This document shows positions 14,321 to 22,569 of a stretch of DNA of 36,881 bases, piece after piece (the stretch's first letter is position 1; each line of letters begins with the position of its first letter). Under the pieces are notes generated by a model. It made no database searches, had not been told where the DNA came from, and saw nothing but the letters and a program-made list of their open reading frames with translations. The position numbers were made by a program, and so were the translations under genes. The stretch comes from a virus, in the IMG/VR virus record IMGVR_UViG_3300044547_000142, positions 1 through 36,881 of that record; one strand, 5' to 3'.

Positions 14321-15028
14321 ATGGCAAATATCACCCAGATCCCCGCACCTCGCGTTCCTTTGCTGAACGCGCAGACTGGTGCTGTGTCTATGGAGTGGTT
14401 TCTTTGGTTTACCAACGTCTACACCATCACAGGCGGTGGTCTTGCCATTACGCCAGTCATCAATGGCGGCACAGGACTAGGCACAATTCCGACCAACGGC
14501 AAGCTGCTGATCGGCAATGGCACGGGCTATTCGCTAAACACTTTGACAGCCAGCACGGGCATTACCGTGACCAACGGCGCAGGCACCATCACAGTGACAA
14601 ACAGCCTGCCCGACTTGACGGTGGTGCTGACAGGCGCAGGTACAACAGTTGTGACCGGGACGTATCCCAACTTCACCATCACTAGCAACGATGCGTTTGT
14701 CGGCACGGTGACTAGCGTTGGCGGCACGGGTACGGTTAACGGCATTACGCTGACAGGCACCGTAACTACGTCAGGCAATTTGACGCTTGGCGGTACGCTG
14801 AGTGGGGTAAGCCTGACCACTCAGGTATCTGGTATCCTCCCTGTAGCCAATGGGGGGAATGGATTGGGCGCAGCGTACACAGTAGCAACCCTTCCAGCAG
14901 CCGGTACACAAGGCCGCAGATCGTGGGTGACAAATGCCCTAGCGCCTGTATTCCTAGCTGCCCCTGTTGGGGGTGGTGCGGTGGTTTGCCCGGTGTTTGA
15001 CAATGGCACGGCCTGGGTGGTTGGGTAA
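14321..15028 (+). CDS. Tail needle/fibre-like protein
   Basis: 235 aa, the size and position of the P22 tail needle gp26 (233 aa). The N-terminal ~35 residues (IPAPRVPLLNAQTGAVSMEW and FLWFTNV) are a recurring phage tail-attachment sequence. The body is almost entirely Gly/Thr-rich strands (TASTGITVTNGAGTITVTN, GTVTSVGGTGTVNGITLTG), suggesting a beta-stranded trimeric fibre instead of P22's long coiled coil. Residues ~195-235 (TVATLPAAGTQGRRSWVTN … FDNGTAWVVG) match a tip found in many phage fibre proteins. It starts one base after the gp10-like stop. Confidence 0.7.
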   Translation: MANITQIPAPRVPLLNAQTGAVSMEWFLWFTNVYTITGGGLAITPVINGGTGLGTIPTNGKLLIGNGTGYSLNTLTASTGITVTNGAGTITVTNSLPDLTVVLTGAGTTVVTGTYPNFTITSNDAFVGTVTSVGGTGTVNGITLTGTVTTSGNLTLGGTLSGVSLTTQVSGILPVANGGNGLGAAYTVATLPAAGTQGRRSWVTNALAPVFLAAPVGGGAVVCPVFDNGTAWVVG

Positions 15029-15042
15029 CAAGGAGAAAGATT

Positions 15043-15849
15043 ATGGGTTGGGCACAATTAATAGGTGGCGCGGCGGGATATTATTTTGGTGGGCCAGCAG
15101 GCGCTGCTGCGGGTGCTGCTCTCGGTGGCGGTCTTGAGGAAGCTACTGGTGGCGGCGCGTCAGGTGCGGCAAGAGAGGCCGCGAACACATCTGCTGCTGC
15201 CAATGATCGTGCTTTGGCGTTGCAACAGCGTATGTACGAGGAAGGTGTTGCTAGACAACAACCAATGTTGGCAGCAGGCAACAACGCATTGGCTCAAATG
15301 CAAAGCGGCGCTTTTGCACAACCCGCAGCGTTTAAGTTTGGCGCTGGCGACTATCAAGCTGACCCAGGCTATGCGTTTCGGCTGGCAGAAGGACAGAAGG
15401 CGCTTGACCGACAAGCAGCAGCCCGTGGTGGGCTTATGTCTGGTGGCGCTTTGAAAGCGGCCGCTCGGTACGGCCAAGATATGGGTTCGCAAGAGTTTGG
15501 TAATGCTTACAGCCGCGCACTTGATGCGTACAACGCTGACGTAGCACGTTCAAACACTGGTTACAACCGTTTGGCTGGACTTGCTGGTGTAGGGCAAACA
15601 GCCGGGACTCAAATTGGCACTGCCGGTCAAAGTTACGCGACCAATGCTGGAAATCTGATGATGAACCAAGGCGATGTTCAAGGTAACGCCATGTTGTCGT
15701 CTGAGCGCGCTAGGCAATCGGCCTATGGCAACATTGGAAAAGCACTTGGTTCTGGTGGGTTTGACAGCCTAGTCAGTGGTTTTTATGGCCCCGGCCAATA
15801 CAACCAAAGAATGGGCGTTAACTTTACCGACCCAAACATCTACGGTTAA
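15043..15849 (+). CDS. Ejection (DNA transfer) protein, gp7-like position
   Basis: 268 aa. A Gly/Ala-rich hydrophobic start (YYFGGPAGAAAGAALGGGLEE) could insert in membranes. The body has ALALQQRMYEEGVARQQPML, GYAFRLAEGQKALDRQAAAR and GLMSGGALKAAARYGQD, patterns I know from proteins named 'DNA transfer protein' in podoviruses. P22 gp7 (229 aa) occupies the same place, first of three ejection proteins. Strong AAGGAG site. Likely released from the virion into the host periplasm during infection. Confidence 0.75.
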   Translation: MGWAQLIGGAAGYYFGGPAGAAAGAALGGGLEEATGGGASGAAREAANTSAAANDRALALQQRMYEEGVARQQPMLAAGNNALAQMQSGAFAQPAAFKFGAGDYQADPGYAFRLAEGQKALDRQAAARGGLMSGGALKAAARYGQDMGSQEFGNAYSRALDAYNADVARSNTGYNRLAGLAGVGQTAGTQIGTAGQSYATNAGNLMMNQGDVQGNAMLSSERARQSAYGNIGKALGSGGFDSLVSGFYGPGQYNQRMGVNFTDPNIYG

Positions 15850-15858
15850 GGACATATC

Positions 15859-17286
15859 ATGGCACTTAATTTCGGAGTTCTTGACCAAGGTGGCCCTTCA
15901 AATTTCTTTGAGGGGTATTCCCAAGGCCAAGAAAAAATGCAGGCCAATGCAATGGCCCAGCAGAAAGCGGCGCAAGCCCAGCAAGAGTTTGGTATGCGCC
16001 AGCAGGAGTTTGCCGCTGGGCAGGCTGATAAAAAGCGCGCGGCTGATGCTTCTAGGGTCGCACAAAAATTAGCTTCTTACGAAGAAGCATTTCTTAAAGC
16101 ATCTAGCCCAGAAGCTGCGAAAGGACTTATAAAAATACAATTTGATGATTCAGATGTTGGCCCAATTAGAAGCCGCTTTGGTTCTTTGGAGCAGGCTTTG
16201 GCTGAAGTCCCCGACGATCCAACGGCTTTTCAGGATTTCCTGAACCGAGAAGCTATGGGCATAAAAGAGTTCCGAAAGCAAAAGTATCGAGAAAGTCAAG
16301 TCGCCGGACTCTTTGGTGATGGCGCAGCACCCGCGCCAATTAACGCTATGGCACCCGCAGGAGCAATGCCTCAAACAGCGCCGGTGGCTAATGCTATGGC
16401 TTCTGCGGCACCAAACGTAGCTGATTTGGTTAGCAGACGCAATAAAGCCTTGGCTATGGGTGAGACAGCGATTGCTACTGCACTGAATTCGGATATTGCT
16501 CGGTTGTCGCCTGCGGCAGCAGCGCCAAGTTCTTTAGCTAGACTTCAATCAGAACTGGCTGCATTGCCTCCGGGTGATTCACGCCGCGCAGATTACTTGG
16601 CGGCAATTAAAAAAGAAACTCAGTTTGCGCCTCCTGCAAGTACAAATGTAACTATGGTTTCGGAAAGAGCCGAACAGGGCGCTCGCGGTAAGATGTTAGT
16701 TGATCAATATAGCGACATTGCTAAAGCTGCTGGGCTTGCAGCTAGAACGCTGCCGTCAATTGAGGTAAATTTAAGTGCACTAAACAAAGGTTTTGATACT
16801 GGATTTGGTAAAGAAACAATTGCCGCAGGCGCTAGTGTATTGGCCTCGTTAGGAGTACCAGAAGCCGCCAAATTTGCTACTGATACCCAAAAGTTTCAAT
16901 CAAATGCTATTAGCGCCGTGTTGCAAAAGCAGTTGGAACAAAAAGGCCCACAGACGGAATCGGACGCTCGCCGTATTGAACAAATCGGAGCGCAGTTAGG
17001 CAAGACCAAACAAGCCAACGAGTTTATTTTGTCAATGGCTGGCGAACTATTGCGTCGAGATATTGATCAACGCAACTTTTATGATCGCTGGTACAAGGCT
17101 AACAAAACTTATGATGGCGCTGAAAACGCTTGGTTTGGTGGTGAGGGTGGCAATTCACTGTTTGACCGTCCTAAACTTAAAAAGTACGCTGTAACGGCAC
17201 CAGCACCAGCAGCGGCTGGCGGATTGTCTACAGCAGAACAAGCAGAATTAGATCAACTGCGTAAACAAGTTGGGGGGAAAAAATAA
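15859..17286 (+). CDS. Ejection protein, gp20-like position
   Basis: 475 aa, almost the size of P22 gp20 (471) and second in the triad. The N-terminus is a glutamine/alanine-rich helix (AQQKAAQAQQEFGMRQQEFA), followed by a proline/alanine-rich hinge (GDGAAPAPINAMAPAGAMPQ) and a helical C-terminal half. No enzyme motif is seen. AAGGA precedes the ATG, and the stop shares a base with the next start (TAATG). The role as an ejected internal protein is inferred from position, size and composition. Confidence 0.7.
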   Translation: MALNFGVLDQGGPSNFFEGYSQGQEKMQANAMAQQKAAQAQQEFGMRQQEFAAGQADKKRAADASRVAQKLASYEEAFLKASSPEAAKGLIKIQFDDSDVGPIRSRFGSLEQALAEVPDDPTAFQDFLNREAMGIKEFRKQKYRESQVAGLFGDGAAPAPINAMAPAGAMPQTAPVANAMASAAPNVADLVSRRNKALAMGETAIATALNSDIARLSPAAAAPSSLARLQSELAALPPGDSRRADYLAAIKKETQFAPPASTNVTMVSERAEQGARGKMLVDQYSDIAKAAGLAARTLPSIEVNLSALNKGFDTGFGKETIAAGASVLASLGVPEAAKFATDTQKFQSNAISAVLQKQLEQKGPQTESDARRIEQIGAQLGKTKQANEFILSMAGELLRRDIDQRNFYDRWYKANKTYDGAENAWFGGEGGNSLFDRPKLKKYAVTAPAPAAAGGLSTAEQAELDQLRKQVGGKK

Positions 17287-19028
17287 TGGATCCCCGCCAA
17301 GAATTAATGGCCCTGCGTAGGATAGCTGAACTAGAGGCCAAGGCTGCTGGTCAAGCCGCCCCGTCTGAAATGCTTGCGCCTAAACGCGAGGCGTCCACAA
17401 TGGATATTATTACCAGTGCGCCATACAAAGCACTGGCAGGCGCTGCGGATGTGTTTCTTACCGCGCCTGAAAATATCGCCAATCTTGCAAAAATGGGCTA
17501 TGGCACCGCAATGACTGCGGCAGGCCGACCAGACTTGGCACCAGAGGTAACAGCACCAAATCAACCTGTTGCATCAGCCTTACAACGTGCTGGCCTTATT
17601 AAACAGCCACAAGGCGAAACTACGCCTTTTCAGCGAGGTTTGGACGTTGCGATTCAAGGGGCTACAGGCGGGTTGCTGGGCGGTGCATCTGCCATACGCG
17701 CCGCTGCGCCTACGTTGATGGGGCAAACCCGAGCAGCAGGCACTATGGCTACTGTGGGTGGTGGTGCTGGGGCTGCTGGACAAGCCGTTACTGAAGTTAC
17801 CGGAGAGCCGTTGTTTGGGGCTGCAACTTCTATGGCAGTACCTGGGCTTGCTATTGGCGCTGCTCGCGCTAGACAAGCCAATTTACAAGCCCAGCAGCAA
17901 CGCAATGCAGTGCGTGATTTGACCACTCGGCAGGCGCAAGCTGAAGGTTACCTTGTGACACCTGGAAGTATTACGCCCAACACACAGAATGTTTTGCTGG
18001 AAAGAATAGCGGGAAAAACACGCACACAGCAAGAAATGTCTGTGCCAAATCAACAAACTACAGATCGTTTATCGCGCAGGGCAGTCGGAATTGGCGAAAA
18101 CGATCCGCTAACCCGCGCCAATATGCAGCAAATTCGTAGGGACGAATACCAACGAGGTTATGAGCCATTAAACCGTATTGGCGCTGTACCTACAGACCCG
18201 CAATTTAACACTGCGCTTGACGATGTGTTGGCTGCGTACACTGGCCCCGGACAGTCATTCCCCGGCGCAATTCCTCAACCAGTGTTAAATTTGGTTAACA
18301 GTTATCGTGTTGGTCAATTTAACTCGGCGGACGCAATTGGGGCTACGCGAACATTGCGAGAGCAAGCAAGAGCAAATATTCGCGCTGGTGGTGACAATGC
18401 TTCTGTTGGTTTGGCTCAACGTGCTATCAGCAACGCTTTAGAAGACCAAATTGAACGGCAACTAACCCAAGCAGGCAACCCCAACACTCAAGCTATGCTG
18501 GATCAATTCCGCGCTTCTCGGCAAAGAATGGCAATTAGTCATTCTGTAGAAGATGCAATTGTGGAAGGTGGCGGGTCTGTTAATGCGCGAACATTAGCAA
18601 ATGATTTGCAGACCAGAGGCCGATACTTTAGCGGCGACTTGGATTTGATAGCGCGTTTTGCAAACATTGCGCGGCCCGTTATGACGCCACCAGGAACTAT
18701 GGGAACCCCCGGTTCGCAAGCAACATTTGGGCCGTCCAACATGGCAAATATGTTGCCTGCAAGCGTGGCTATGGGTGGTGCTGGCATGATGGCCGCAGGC
18801 ACTCCTGGTTTAGCCGCTGCTGCGGTTCCATTTATTCCGCAAATGGTTTCAGGCGCAGCACGAAGCTACTTGATGTCTCCGTTTGCCCAAAACCGCGCTA
18901 TCCCGACTTACAATCGTCCGGGCGTTAACGCGCTGGCGGGTAGCAATGAGGCGGTTTTGCGTTCTTTGATGGGTTTGCCAACATTTACCAACCAGCCAAA
19001 CCAAAACGCCATGCTAGGCCCACAGTAA
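17286..19028 (+). CDS. Ejection protein, gp16-like position
   Basis: 580 aa (P22 gp16 is 609), third of the triad. Alanine/glycine-rich hydrophobic segments occur at about residues 120-150 (TGGLLGGASAIRAAAP), 165-180 and 500-530 (VAMGGAGMMAAGTPGLAAAA), able to enter membranes. The centre is helical and glutamine/arginine-rich (RARQANLQAQQQRNAVRDLT, ISNALEDQIERQLTQAGNPN). No peptidase or lytic transglycosylase motif is visible. Overlaps the previous gene by one base. Assigned by position and membrane-active composition. Confidence 0.68.
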   Translation: MDPRQELMALRRIAELEAKAAGQAAPSEMLAPKREASTMDIITSAPYKALAGAADVFLTAPENIANLAKMGYGTAMTAAGRPDLAPEVTAPNQPVASALQRAGLIKQPQGETTPFQRGLDVAIQGATGGLLGGASAIRAAAPTLMGQTRAAGTMATVGGGAGAAGQAVTEVTGEPLFGAATSMAVPGLAIGAARARQANLQAQQQRNAVRDLTTRQAQAEGYLVTPGSITPNTQNVLLERIAGKTRTQQEMSVPNQQTTDRLSRRAVGIGENDPLTRANMQQIRRDEYQRGYEPLNRIGAVPTDPQFNTALDDVLAAYTGPGQSFPGAIPQPVLNLVNSYRVGQFNSADAIGATRTLREQARANIRAGGDNASVGLAQRAISNALEDQIERQLTQAGNPNTQAMLDQFRASRQRMAISHSVEDAIVEGGGSVNARTLANDLQTRGRYFSGDLDLIARFANIARPVMTPPGTMGTPGSQATFGPSNMANMLPASVAMGGAGMMAAGTPGLAAAAVPFIPQMVSGAARSYLMSPFAQNRAIPTYNRPGVNALAGSNEAVLRSLMGLPTFTNQPNQNAMLGPQ

Positions 19029-19043
19029 CACCCAAGGCTTGAT

Positions 19044-19919
19044 ATGTACTACCTCAATGCTTTCAACGATATGCTGCGTAAGCGTCGGCAGCAAAACAAC
19101 ATGATGAATGGCGGTGGGCAGGACTACCCAAGCAGAGATTACGCTAGGCCGTCTGGGACAGATGCACTTGGACTAGGCCCAGCGCAAGATCGGAATGCTT
19201 TTCGGGATACGCTCAACAGTATGTCGCCCATGTCGCGGTTTGCTGTGGGCATGATGCCTGTCATTGGCCCAGCGTTCAATGCTGGAAGGTTAGTTGACGC
19301 AGGTATATCGGCATACCAAAATTCGCAGCTTGCCCCAAGCCGGGACGCCAGAGAACGGGCGCAAGATCAGTTTAGGGCGTCTGAAATAACAGACATGAAT
19401 GCGCCTTCATATTCTGACGACAGCATGGATAGGTTGTCGTTTAACACGCCCGTCAGTTCGCCGGTAGCGCCACAGTCTTCACTTTCGGGCCAAGACTTAT
19501 CGCCTATGGCTCCCGTAGCTTTTAGCTCTCCAGTAGCGCCGCGGTCATCATTTACCAGTGAGGCTTTGGCTCCTATGGCTCCCGTCGCTTTTAGTTCGCC
19601 GGTAGCACCACAGTCATCACTTACCGGCGAATCCTTACCTAGTATGGCTGGTGATTTTGGTATCCGTTCTGGTGGTGCTGGTGGTGAATTTGGAGGTGGT
19701 GTTGGCACTGGTAATTTTGGCGGCAGTCCTGCTGATGCTGCGGATCTGGGTTACGCCCACGGTGGCATGGTAGACGCCCGTCACCTCAAAGGCCGCGCCC
19801 CTGCTCCAGACGACGGCTACGGTGCTTTGCAGGGTGGTGAGTACGTTATCACCAAGGCGGCGGTAGAGAAGTACGGCAAGCGTTTGCTCGACGCAATTAA
19901 CAACGGGACATTCCGATGA
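19044..19919 (+). CDS. Virion-associated protein with 23-residue repeats
   Basis: 291 aa. The N-terminal half has FRDTLNSMSPMSRFAVGMMP-type helices. Residues ~138-206 are three imperfect 23-residue repeats of the form SSPVAPQSSL…L.PMAPVAF. The C-terminus, GGMVDARHLKGRAPAPDDGY followed by GALQGGEYVITKAAVEKYG and LLDAIN, is a known phage tail/virion motif often found at the end of tape-measure or internal proteins. AAGG lies 6 bases before the ATG. It comes just after the ejection triad and overlaps the holin-like gene by ATGA. The repeat region is probably a flexible, variable linker. Confidence 0.68.
   Translation: MYYLNAFNDMLRKRRQQNNMMNGGGQDYPSRDYARPSGTDALGLGPAQDRNAFRDTLNSMSPMSRFAVGMMPVIGPAFNAGRLVDAGISAYQNSQLAPSRDARERAQDQFRASEITDMNAPSYSDDSMDRLSFNTPVSSPVAPQSSLSGQDLSPMAPVAFSSPVAPRSSFTSEALAPMAPVAFSSPVAPQSSLTGESLPSMAGDFGIRSGGAGGEFGGGVGTGNFGGSPADAADLGYAHGGMVDARHLKGRAPAPDDGYGALQGGEYVITKAAVEKYGKRLLDAINNGTFR
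19455..19661 (+). repeat. Three tandem 69-base coding repeats
   Basis: Units begin at 19455, 19524 and 19593; the first two are exactly 69 bases and the third is slightly shorter and diverged at its end. Each encodes S-S-P-V-A-P-x-S-S. In-frame length keeps the reading frame when copy number changes. Confidence 0.8.
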
Positions 19920-20170
19920 CTGACGATGATTTCCGTCGCCTGGAGAGCAAGGTCGACAAGCTGACAGATGCCGTTGGCAAGTTGATTTTGTTTGAGGAAC
20001 GCCAAGCCACCCAAGGCGAACGCATTGGTAACGTGGAAGTCAAGATTGGCATCCATGAATCTGCATTGCAGCGCGTTGACCGCAAGATAGACCAGTGGGT
20101 AAATCGCGGGATGGGCGTCTGGGCAGCAGCAGCTATTGTCTATTCACTTGTCCAGTTCTGGAAGAAATGA
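19916..20170 (+). CDS. Holin-like coiled-coil/TM protein (XhlA-like)
   Basis: 84 aa: a charged helical N-terminus (DDDFRRLESKVDKLTDAVGK, residues 2-22), a second helix (IGNVEVKIGIHESALQRVDR) and one C-terminal membrane segment (MGVWAAAAIVYSLVQF) ending KK. This is the topology of haemolysin XhlA-type phage proteins that assist lysis. It opens a three-gene membrane cassette upstream of the lysozyme and overlaps both neighbours by four bases (ATGA). It could be an anti-holin or accessory rather than the pore itself. Confidence 0.7.
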   Translation: MTDDDFRRLESKVDKLTDAVGKLILFEERQATQGERIGNVEVKIGIHESALQRVDRKIDQWVNRGMGVWAAAAIVYSLVQFWKK

Positions 20171-20622
20171 TTGACCTTACAAAAGCCATAGGAGCCGTTG
20201 CTGCAAGCATTGCGGCAATTGGTGGGGGCTACACCCTTGCCGACAAGTTTGGATGGTTTGACAGGGCCATTCTTGAGTGGCATCCAGAGCATTTCAAGAT
20301 CGTAGCTGAAGCAGGAAAGCCTATCAACGTCACTGTTGCTCGGGTCAAAAAGCGTGATGATTGCTCTGTAGAAAGTTTCACCCCAAGTGTCCGTGACGCA
20401 TCAGGCATGGTGCATGAAGCAACTACTACAGCAAGCAAATTTAGTGGTCCAGCAGGGCCAACAATTGATACGTTCACCTACCAATTGACGATGGTGAAAA
20501 AAGAGAAGATTGCACCGGGTGCAGCAACTCTGTTGGCAACCATCAAATACAAATGCCCAGAAGGGGAACGTGTTGTTCAATACCCCCGCCATGCCAATCT
20601 TAGTTTTGATCTGAAAGGCTAA
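20167..20622 (+). CDS. Membrane-anchored protein of the lysis cassette
   Basis: 151 aa from the ATG inside the preceding stop. A single hydrophobic N-terminal segment (AIGAVAASIAAIGGGYTLA, residues 7-25) is followed by a soluble beta-rich domain (INVTVARVKKRDDCSVESFT, TIDTFTYQLTMVKKEKIAPG, YPRHANLSFDLKG) with two cysteines that could form a periplasmic disulfide. No lipobox is seen. It might play a spanin-like or signal-anchor role, but I recognise no family. An in-frame upstream ATG lies inside the previous gene and is less likely. Confidence 0.6.
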   Translation: MIDLTKAIGAVAASIAAIGGGYTLADKFGWFDRAILEWHPEHFKIVAEAGKPINVTVARVKKRDDCSVESFTPSVRDASGMVHEATTTASKFSGPAGPTIDTFTYQLTMVKKEKIAPGAATLLATIKYKCPEGERVVQYPRHANLSFDLKG

Positions 20623-20624
20623 TC

Positions 20625-21116
20625 ATGCTGACCCTACTATCTACATTGATCAGCTTCCTGGCTGGTGGTTTACCAAAGCTACTCGGTTTCTTTCAGGACC
20701 GTGCTGACAAGAAGCATGAGATGGCAATGGCTCAACTCCAGATCGAGCGTGAACTGGAACTCCGCAAAGCAGGCTTTGAAGCACAGCAAAGGGTAGAAGA
20801 GATCAGAATAGAAGGCCAGATGATAGAAGCAGAGGCATCGGAACGCACTGCTATCTATGCTCACGACATTGCCATAGGTCAGGGTGCATCACAGTGGATG
20901 GTCAACCTACGGTCAGGTGTACGTCCATTGCTGACATACGGGTTCTTCCTGCTGTTTGCTTTTGTTGAGATCGGTGGGTTTGTCTATGCCTGGAATCATG
21001 GGATTTCTTTTGATGTGCTGATTGAGAAACTGTGGGATACCGATACCCAATTGATCTTTGCTTCGATCATTAGCTTTCATTTTGGTGGCAGGGCATTCAA
21101 GGGCGGTAAAGATTGA
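20625..21116 (+). CDS. Three-TM holin-like protein
   Basis: 163 aa. A hydrophobic N-terminal segment (LLSTLISFLAGGLPKLLGFF), a long charged coiled coil (MAMAQLQIERELELRKAGFE … RIEGQMIEAEASE), then two C-terminal membrane segments (LLTYGFFLLFAFVEIGGFVY and IFASIISFHFGG). This matches the 'holin of 3TMs' group known from phages and gene transfer agents. It would form the inner-membrane hole that lets the signal-less lysozyme out. Starts two bases after the previous stop. Confidence 0.78.
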   Translation: MLTLLSTLISFLAGGLPKLLGFFQDRADKKHEMAMAQLQIERELELRKAGFEAQQRVEEIRIEGQMIEAEASERTAIYAHDIAIGQGASQWMVNLRSGVRPLLTYGFFLLFAFVEIGGFVYAWNHGISFDVLIEKLWDTDTQLIFASIISFHFGGRAFKGGKD

Positions 21117-21136
21117 AAGTCTAAATAGGAGTTAGT

Positions 21137-21355
21137 ATGAGCGATCCTTGGAAACATCGTAGCGATGGTATGAAGTGCAAAACCTGTATGTGGTTTGCGC
21201 CTAAAACAACAGTGTTGAGCGGAACAGTTGACACGCCCAACCCCGTATATGACTTAGGTAGATGCCGCCGTCATGCGCCAACAATGAATGGATACCCCGT
21301 TGTTTTTGTAAATGATTGGTGCGGCGATCACAAATTAGACGAAACAAAAATTTAA
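21137..21355 (+). CDS. Small Zn-knuckle protein
   Basis: 72 aa with C-x2-C (KCKTCMWF, residues 14-21), then GRCRRHAP and finally NDWCGDHK. The pattern C-x2-C … G-x-C-R-x-H-x-P … W-C-G is a four-ligand metal-binding layout common in small phage proteins. A related C-x2-C … C … C module occurs in the nuclease at 30514-31527 and in the protein at 33871-34068. A GGAG-like site precedes the ATG. Role unknown; DNA- or protein-binding is plausible. Confidence 0.7.
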   Translation: MSDPWKHRSDGMKCKTCMWFAPKTTVLSGTVDTPNPVYDLGRCRRHAPTMNGYPVVFVNDWCGDHKLDETKI

Positions 21356-21360
21356 TGGAC

Positions 21361-21921
21361 TCATTCATCATTGTCAATGCTGGCCCATCGTTTGCCTTTT
21401 TCAATAAAGTAGATGGTGGACGGGCTTACATTGGCAATGATGGACAAGGAGTTGGCTGGGACACCAAGACGCAGGGCTTTGCGAATGTGCATCACTTGTC
21501 TTTGTGTAAGTTTGTGATTGGGCTGTTTTTCTCCGCGCAAATCAACAAGGCCCGTTTCCCATTCATGTTTGGTGTTTTGCGCCAAAGTAACCCACTCAAG
21601 ATTTTCTGGCTTGTTGTCCGTTTTGATGCCGTTGATGTGGTTGACGGTAAGGTGCGGCCTGTACCCATGCACAAAACACATTGCAATCAGTCGGTGAACA
21701 AAAACTTTTGGCCTTTTGCCATCTTTCAATGTAGACACCACCAAATACCCGTTGCGGTTCAAAAACGGGGAAAGTTTGACGGATGGATAATTGCTGGTAA
21801 AAGTCTGCTCTATGCCGTTGCGGACACGATTGGTCGTGCGGGTTCTGGCCTCATTCCATATGCTTCCGTCTTGGTAAACAAGCCAAGAAGCGCCTTTTTC
21901 AATAACTTTTATTGGGTTCAT
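21361..21921 (-). CDS. HNH homing endonuclease (second copy type)
   Basis: 187 aa from MNPIKVIEKGASWLVYQDGS; an upstream in-frame ATG at 21945 would add eight residues. The HNH core is FVHRLIAMCFV … LTVNHINGIKTDNKPENLEW at the centre, and the C-terminus carries a helix-turn-helix (LTQRQVMHIRKALRLGVPAN … SPSTIYFIEKGKRWA) that would give DNA specificity. It is antisense between the Zn-knuckle gene and the lysozyme and has no clear ribosome site, so expression may be low. It differs from the 12305-12838 enzyme, so the two entered separately. The opposite + strand frame is a shadow. Confidence 0.85.
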   Translation of the reverse strand: MNPIKVIEKGASWLVYQDGSIWNEARTRTTNRVRNGIEQTFTSNYPSVKLSPFLNRNGYLVVSTLKDGKRPKVFVHRLIAMCFVHGYRPHLTVNHINGIKTDNKPENLEWVTLAQNTKHEWETGLVDLRGEKQPNHKLTQRQVMHIRKALRLGVPANSLSIIANVSPSTIYFIEKGKRWASIDNDE

Positions 21922-21942
21922 AGTGTCAATACTATAGCAGGA

Positions 21943-21956
21943 CATTTGTACAAATG
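21943..21956. promoter_or_regulatory. Perfect 14-base palindrome over divergent start codons
   Basis: CATTTGTACAAATG is its own complement. Its right end is the lysozyme ATG and its left end is a possible leftward ATG of the HNH gene. The core TTTGTAC also occurs twice in the 503-551 dyad. A bound dimeric regulator here would block both starts; chance is also possible. Confidence 0.4.
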
Positions 21957-22430
21957 CAAACTAGTCTAAAAGCAATTGAGCTTATAAAACATCATGAAGG
22001 CGTTAGGTTCAAACCATACAGATGCCCGGCTCTGCTCTGGACTGCGTGTGTCGGCCATGTTCTGTACCCCGAACAAGCTAAGATACCAATGGATCAAAGA
22101 GGCGCTTACCCGCTTCGCCCAGAAGACAATCGCACGTTTTCAAAAGACGAAGTAAATGGAATTCTTAGAGCCGATCTCCAGCGCTTTGAGCGCGGTGTGG
22201 CCCAGCTTATTCCCGTGGCTCTTACCCAAGGCCAATTCGATGCTTGCGTCAGCTTTGCTTTCAATGTTGGTCTGGGAACGCTACAGCGCAGCACCCTCCG
22301 TCAGAAGGTTCTTAGGGGTGAGATTGAAGCGGCGGCAGATGAGTTCCTAAAGTTCACCAGGGGGGGTGGTAAAGTTTTGCCAGGATTAGTTAAACGTCGA
22401 CAGGACGAACGCTCACTGTTTTTATCCTGA
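21954..22430 (+). CDS. Endolysin, GH24 lysozyme with E-C-T triad
   Basis: Hydrolyses peptidoglycan at the end of infection; 158 aa, usual for T4/P22-type lysozymes. The catalytic layout E-8aa-D/C-5aa-T is E15, C24, T30 in KHHEGVRFKPYRCPALLWTA, with VGH following. The T4 aspartate is replaced by cysteine, a known variant of the family. Later motifs LTQGQFDACVSFAFNVG and GLVKRRQDERSLF are family-typical. No signal or SAR segment is visible at the N-terminus, so export depends on the holin. The ribosome site is poor. The 3' end overlaps a leftward gene by about 40 bases. Confidence 0.9.
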   Translation: MQTSLKAIELIKHHEGVRFKPYRCPALLWTACVGHVLYPEQAKIPMDQRGAYPLRPEDNRTFSKDEVNGILRADLQRFERGVAQLIPVALTQGQFDACVSFAFNVGLGTLQRSTLRQKVLRGEIEAAADEFLKFTRGGGKVLPGLVKRRQDERSLFLS

Positions 22431-22569
22431 GTAGGTTCATAGCATCCCGCAGGTCACCCCTGAGTTGCTCAAGTGCCTCTTGCTGGGCTTGTAGCCTTTG
22501 GTAAGCGTCCAGGGCGAACTTGTCCAGTGTCGTTCTCTCCCAAGCTGGGAAGTTCGGTAGATCGTTCAA
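22390..22569 (-). CDS. Small coiled-coil protein with TTG start
   Basis: 59 aa: starts with NDLPNFPAWERTTLDKFALD and continues as a clear coiled coil (YQRLQAQQEALEQLRGDLRD). The TTG is preceded by AAGGA about six bases away. No ATG is available before the coiled coil. The gene overlaps the preceding one by about 100 bases in another frame and runs convergently into the lysozyme 3' end. Similar 'LP.FP.W…L..FA..A' proteins occur as small phage proteins, so I believe it is real. It is the last of the leftward train. Confidence 0.6.
   Translation of the reverse strand: MNDLPNFPAWERTTLDKFALDAYQRLQAQQEALEQLRGDLRDAMNLLRIKTVSVRPVDV

Noticed and set aside
21316-21969. 217-aa open frame on +
   Set aside because: Shadow of the leftward HNH gene; the opposite frame contains the real nuclease and helix-turn-helix motifs.
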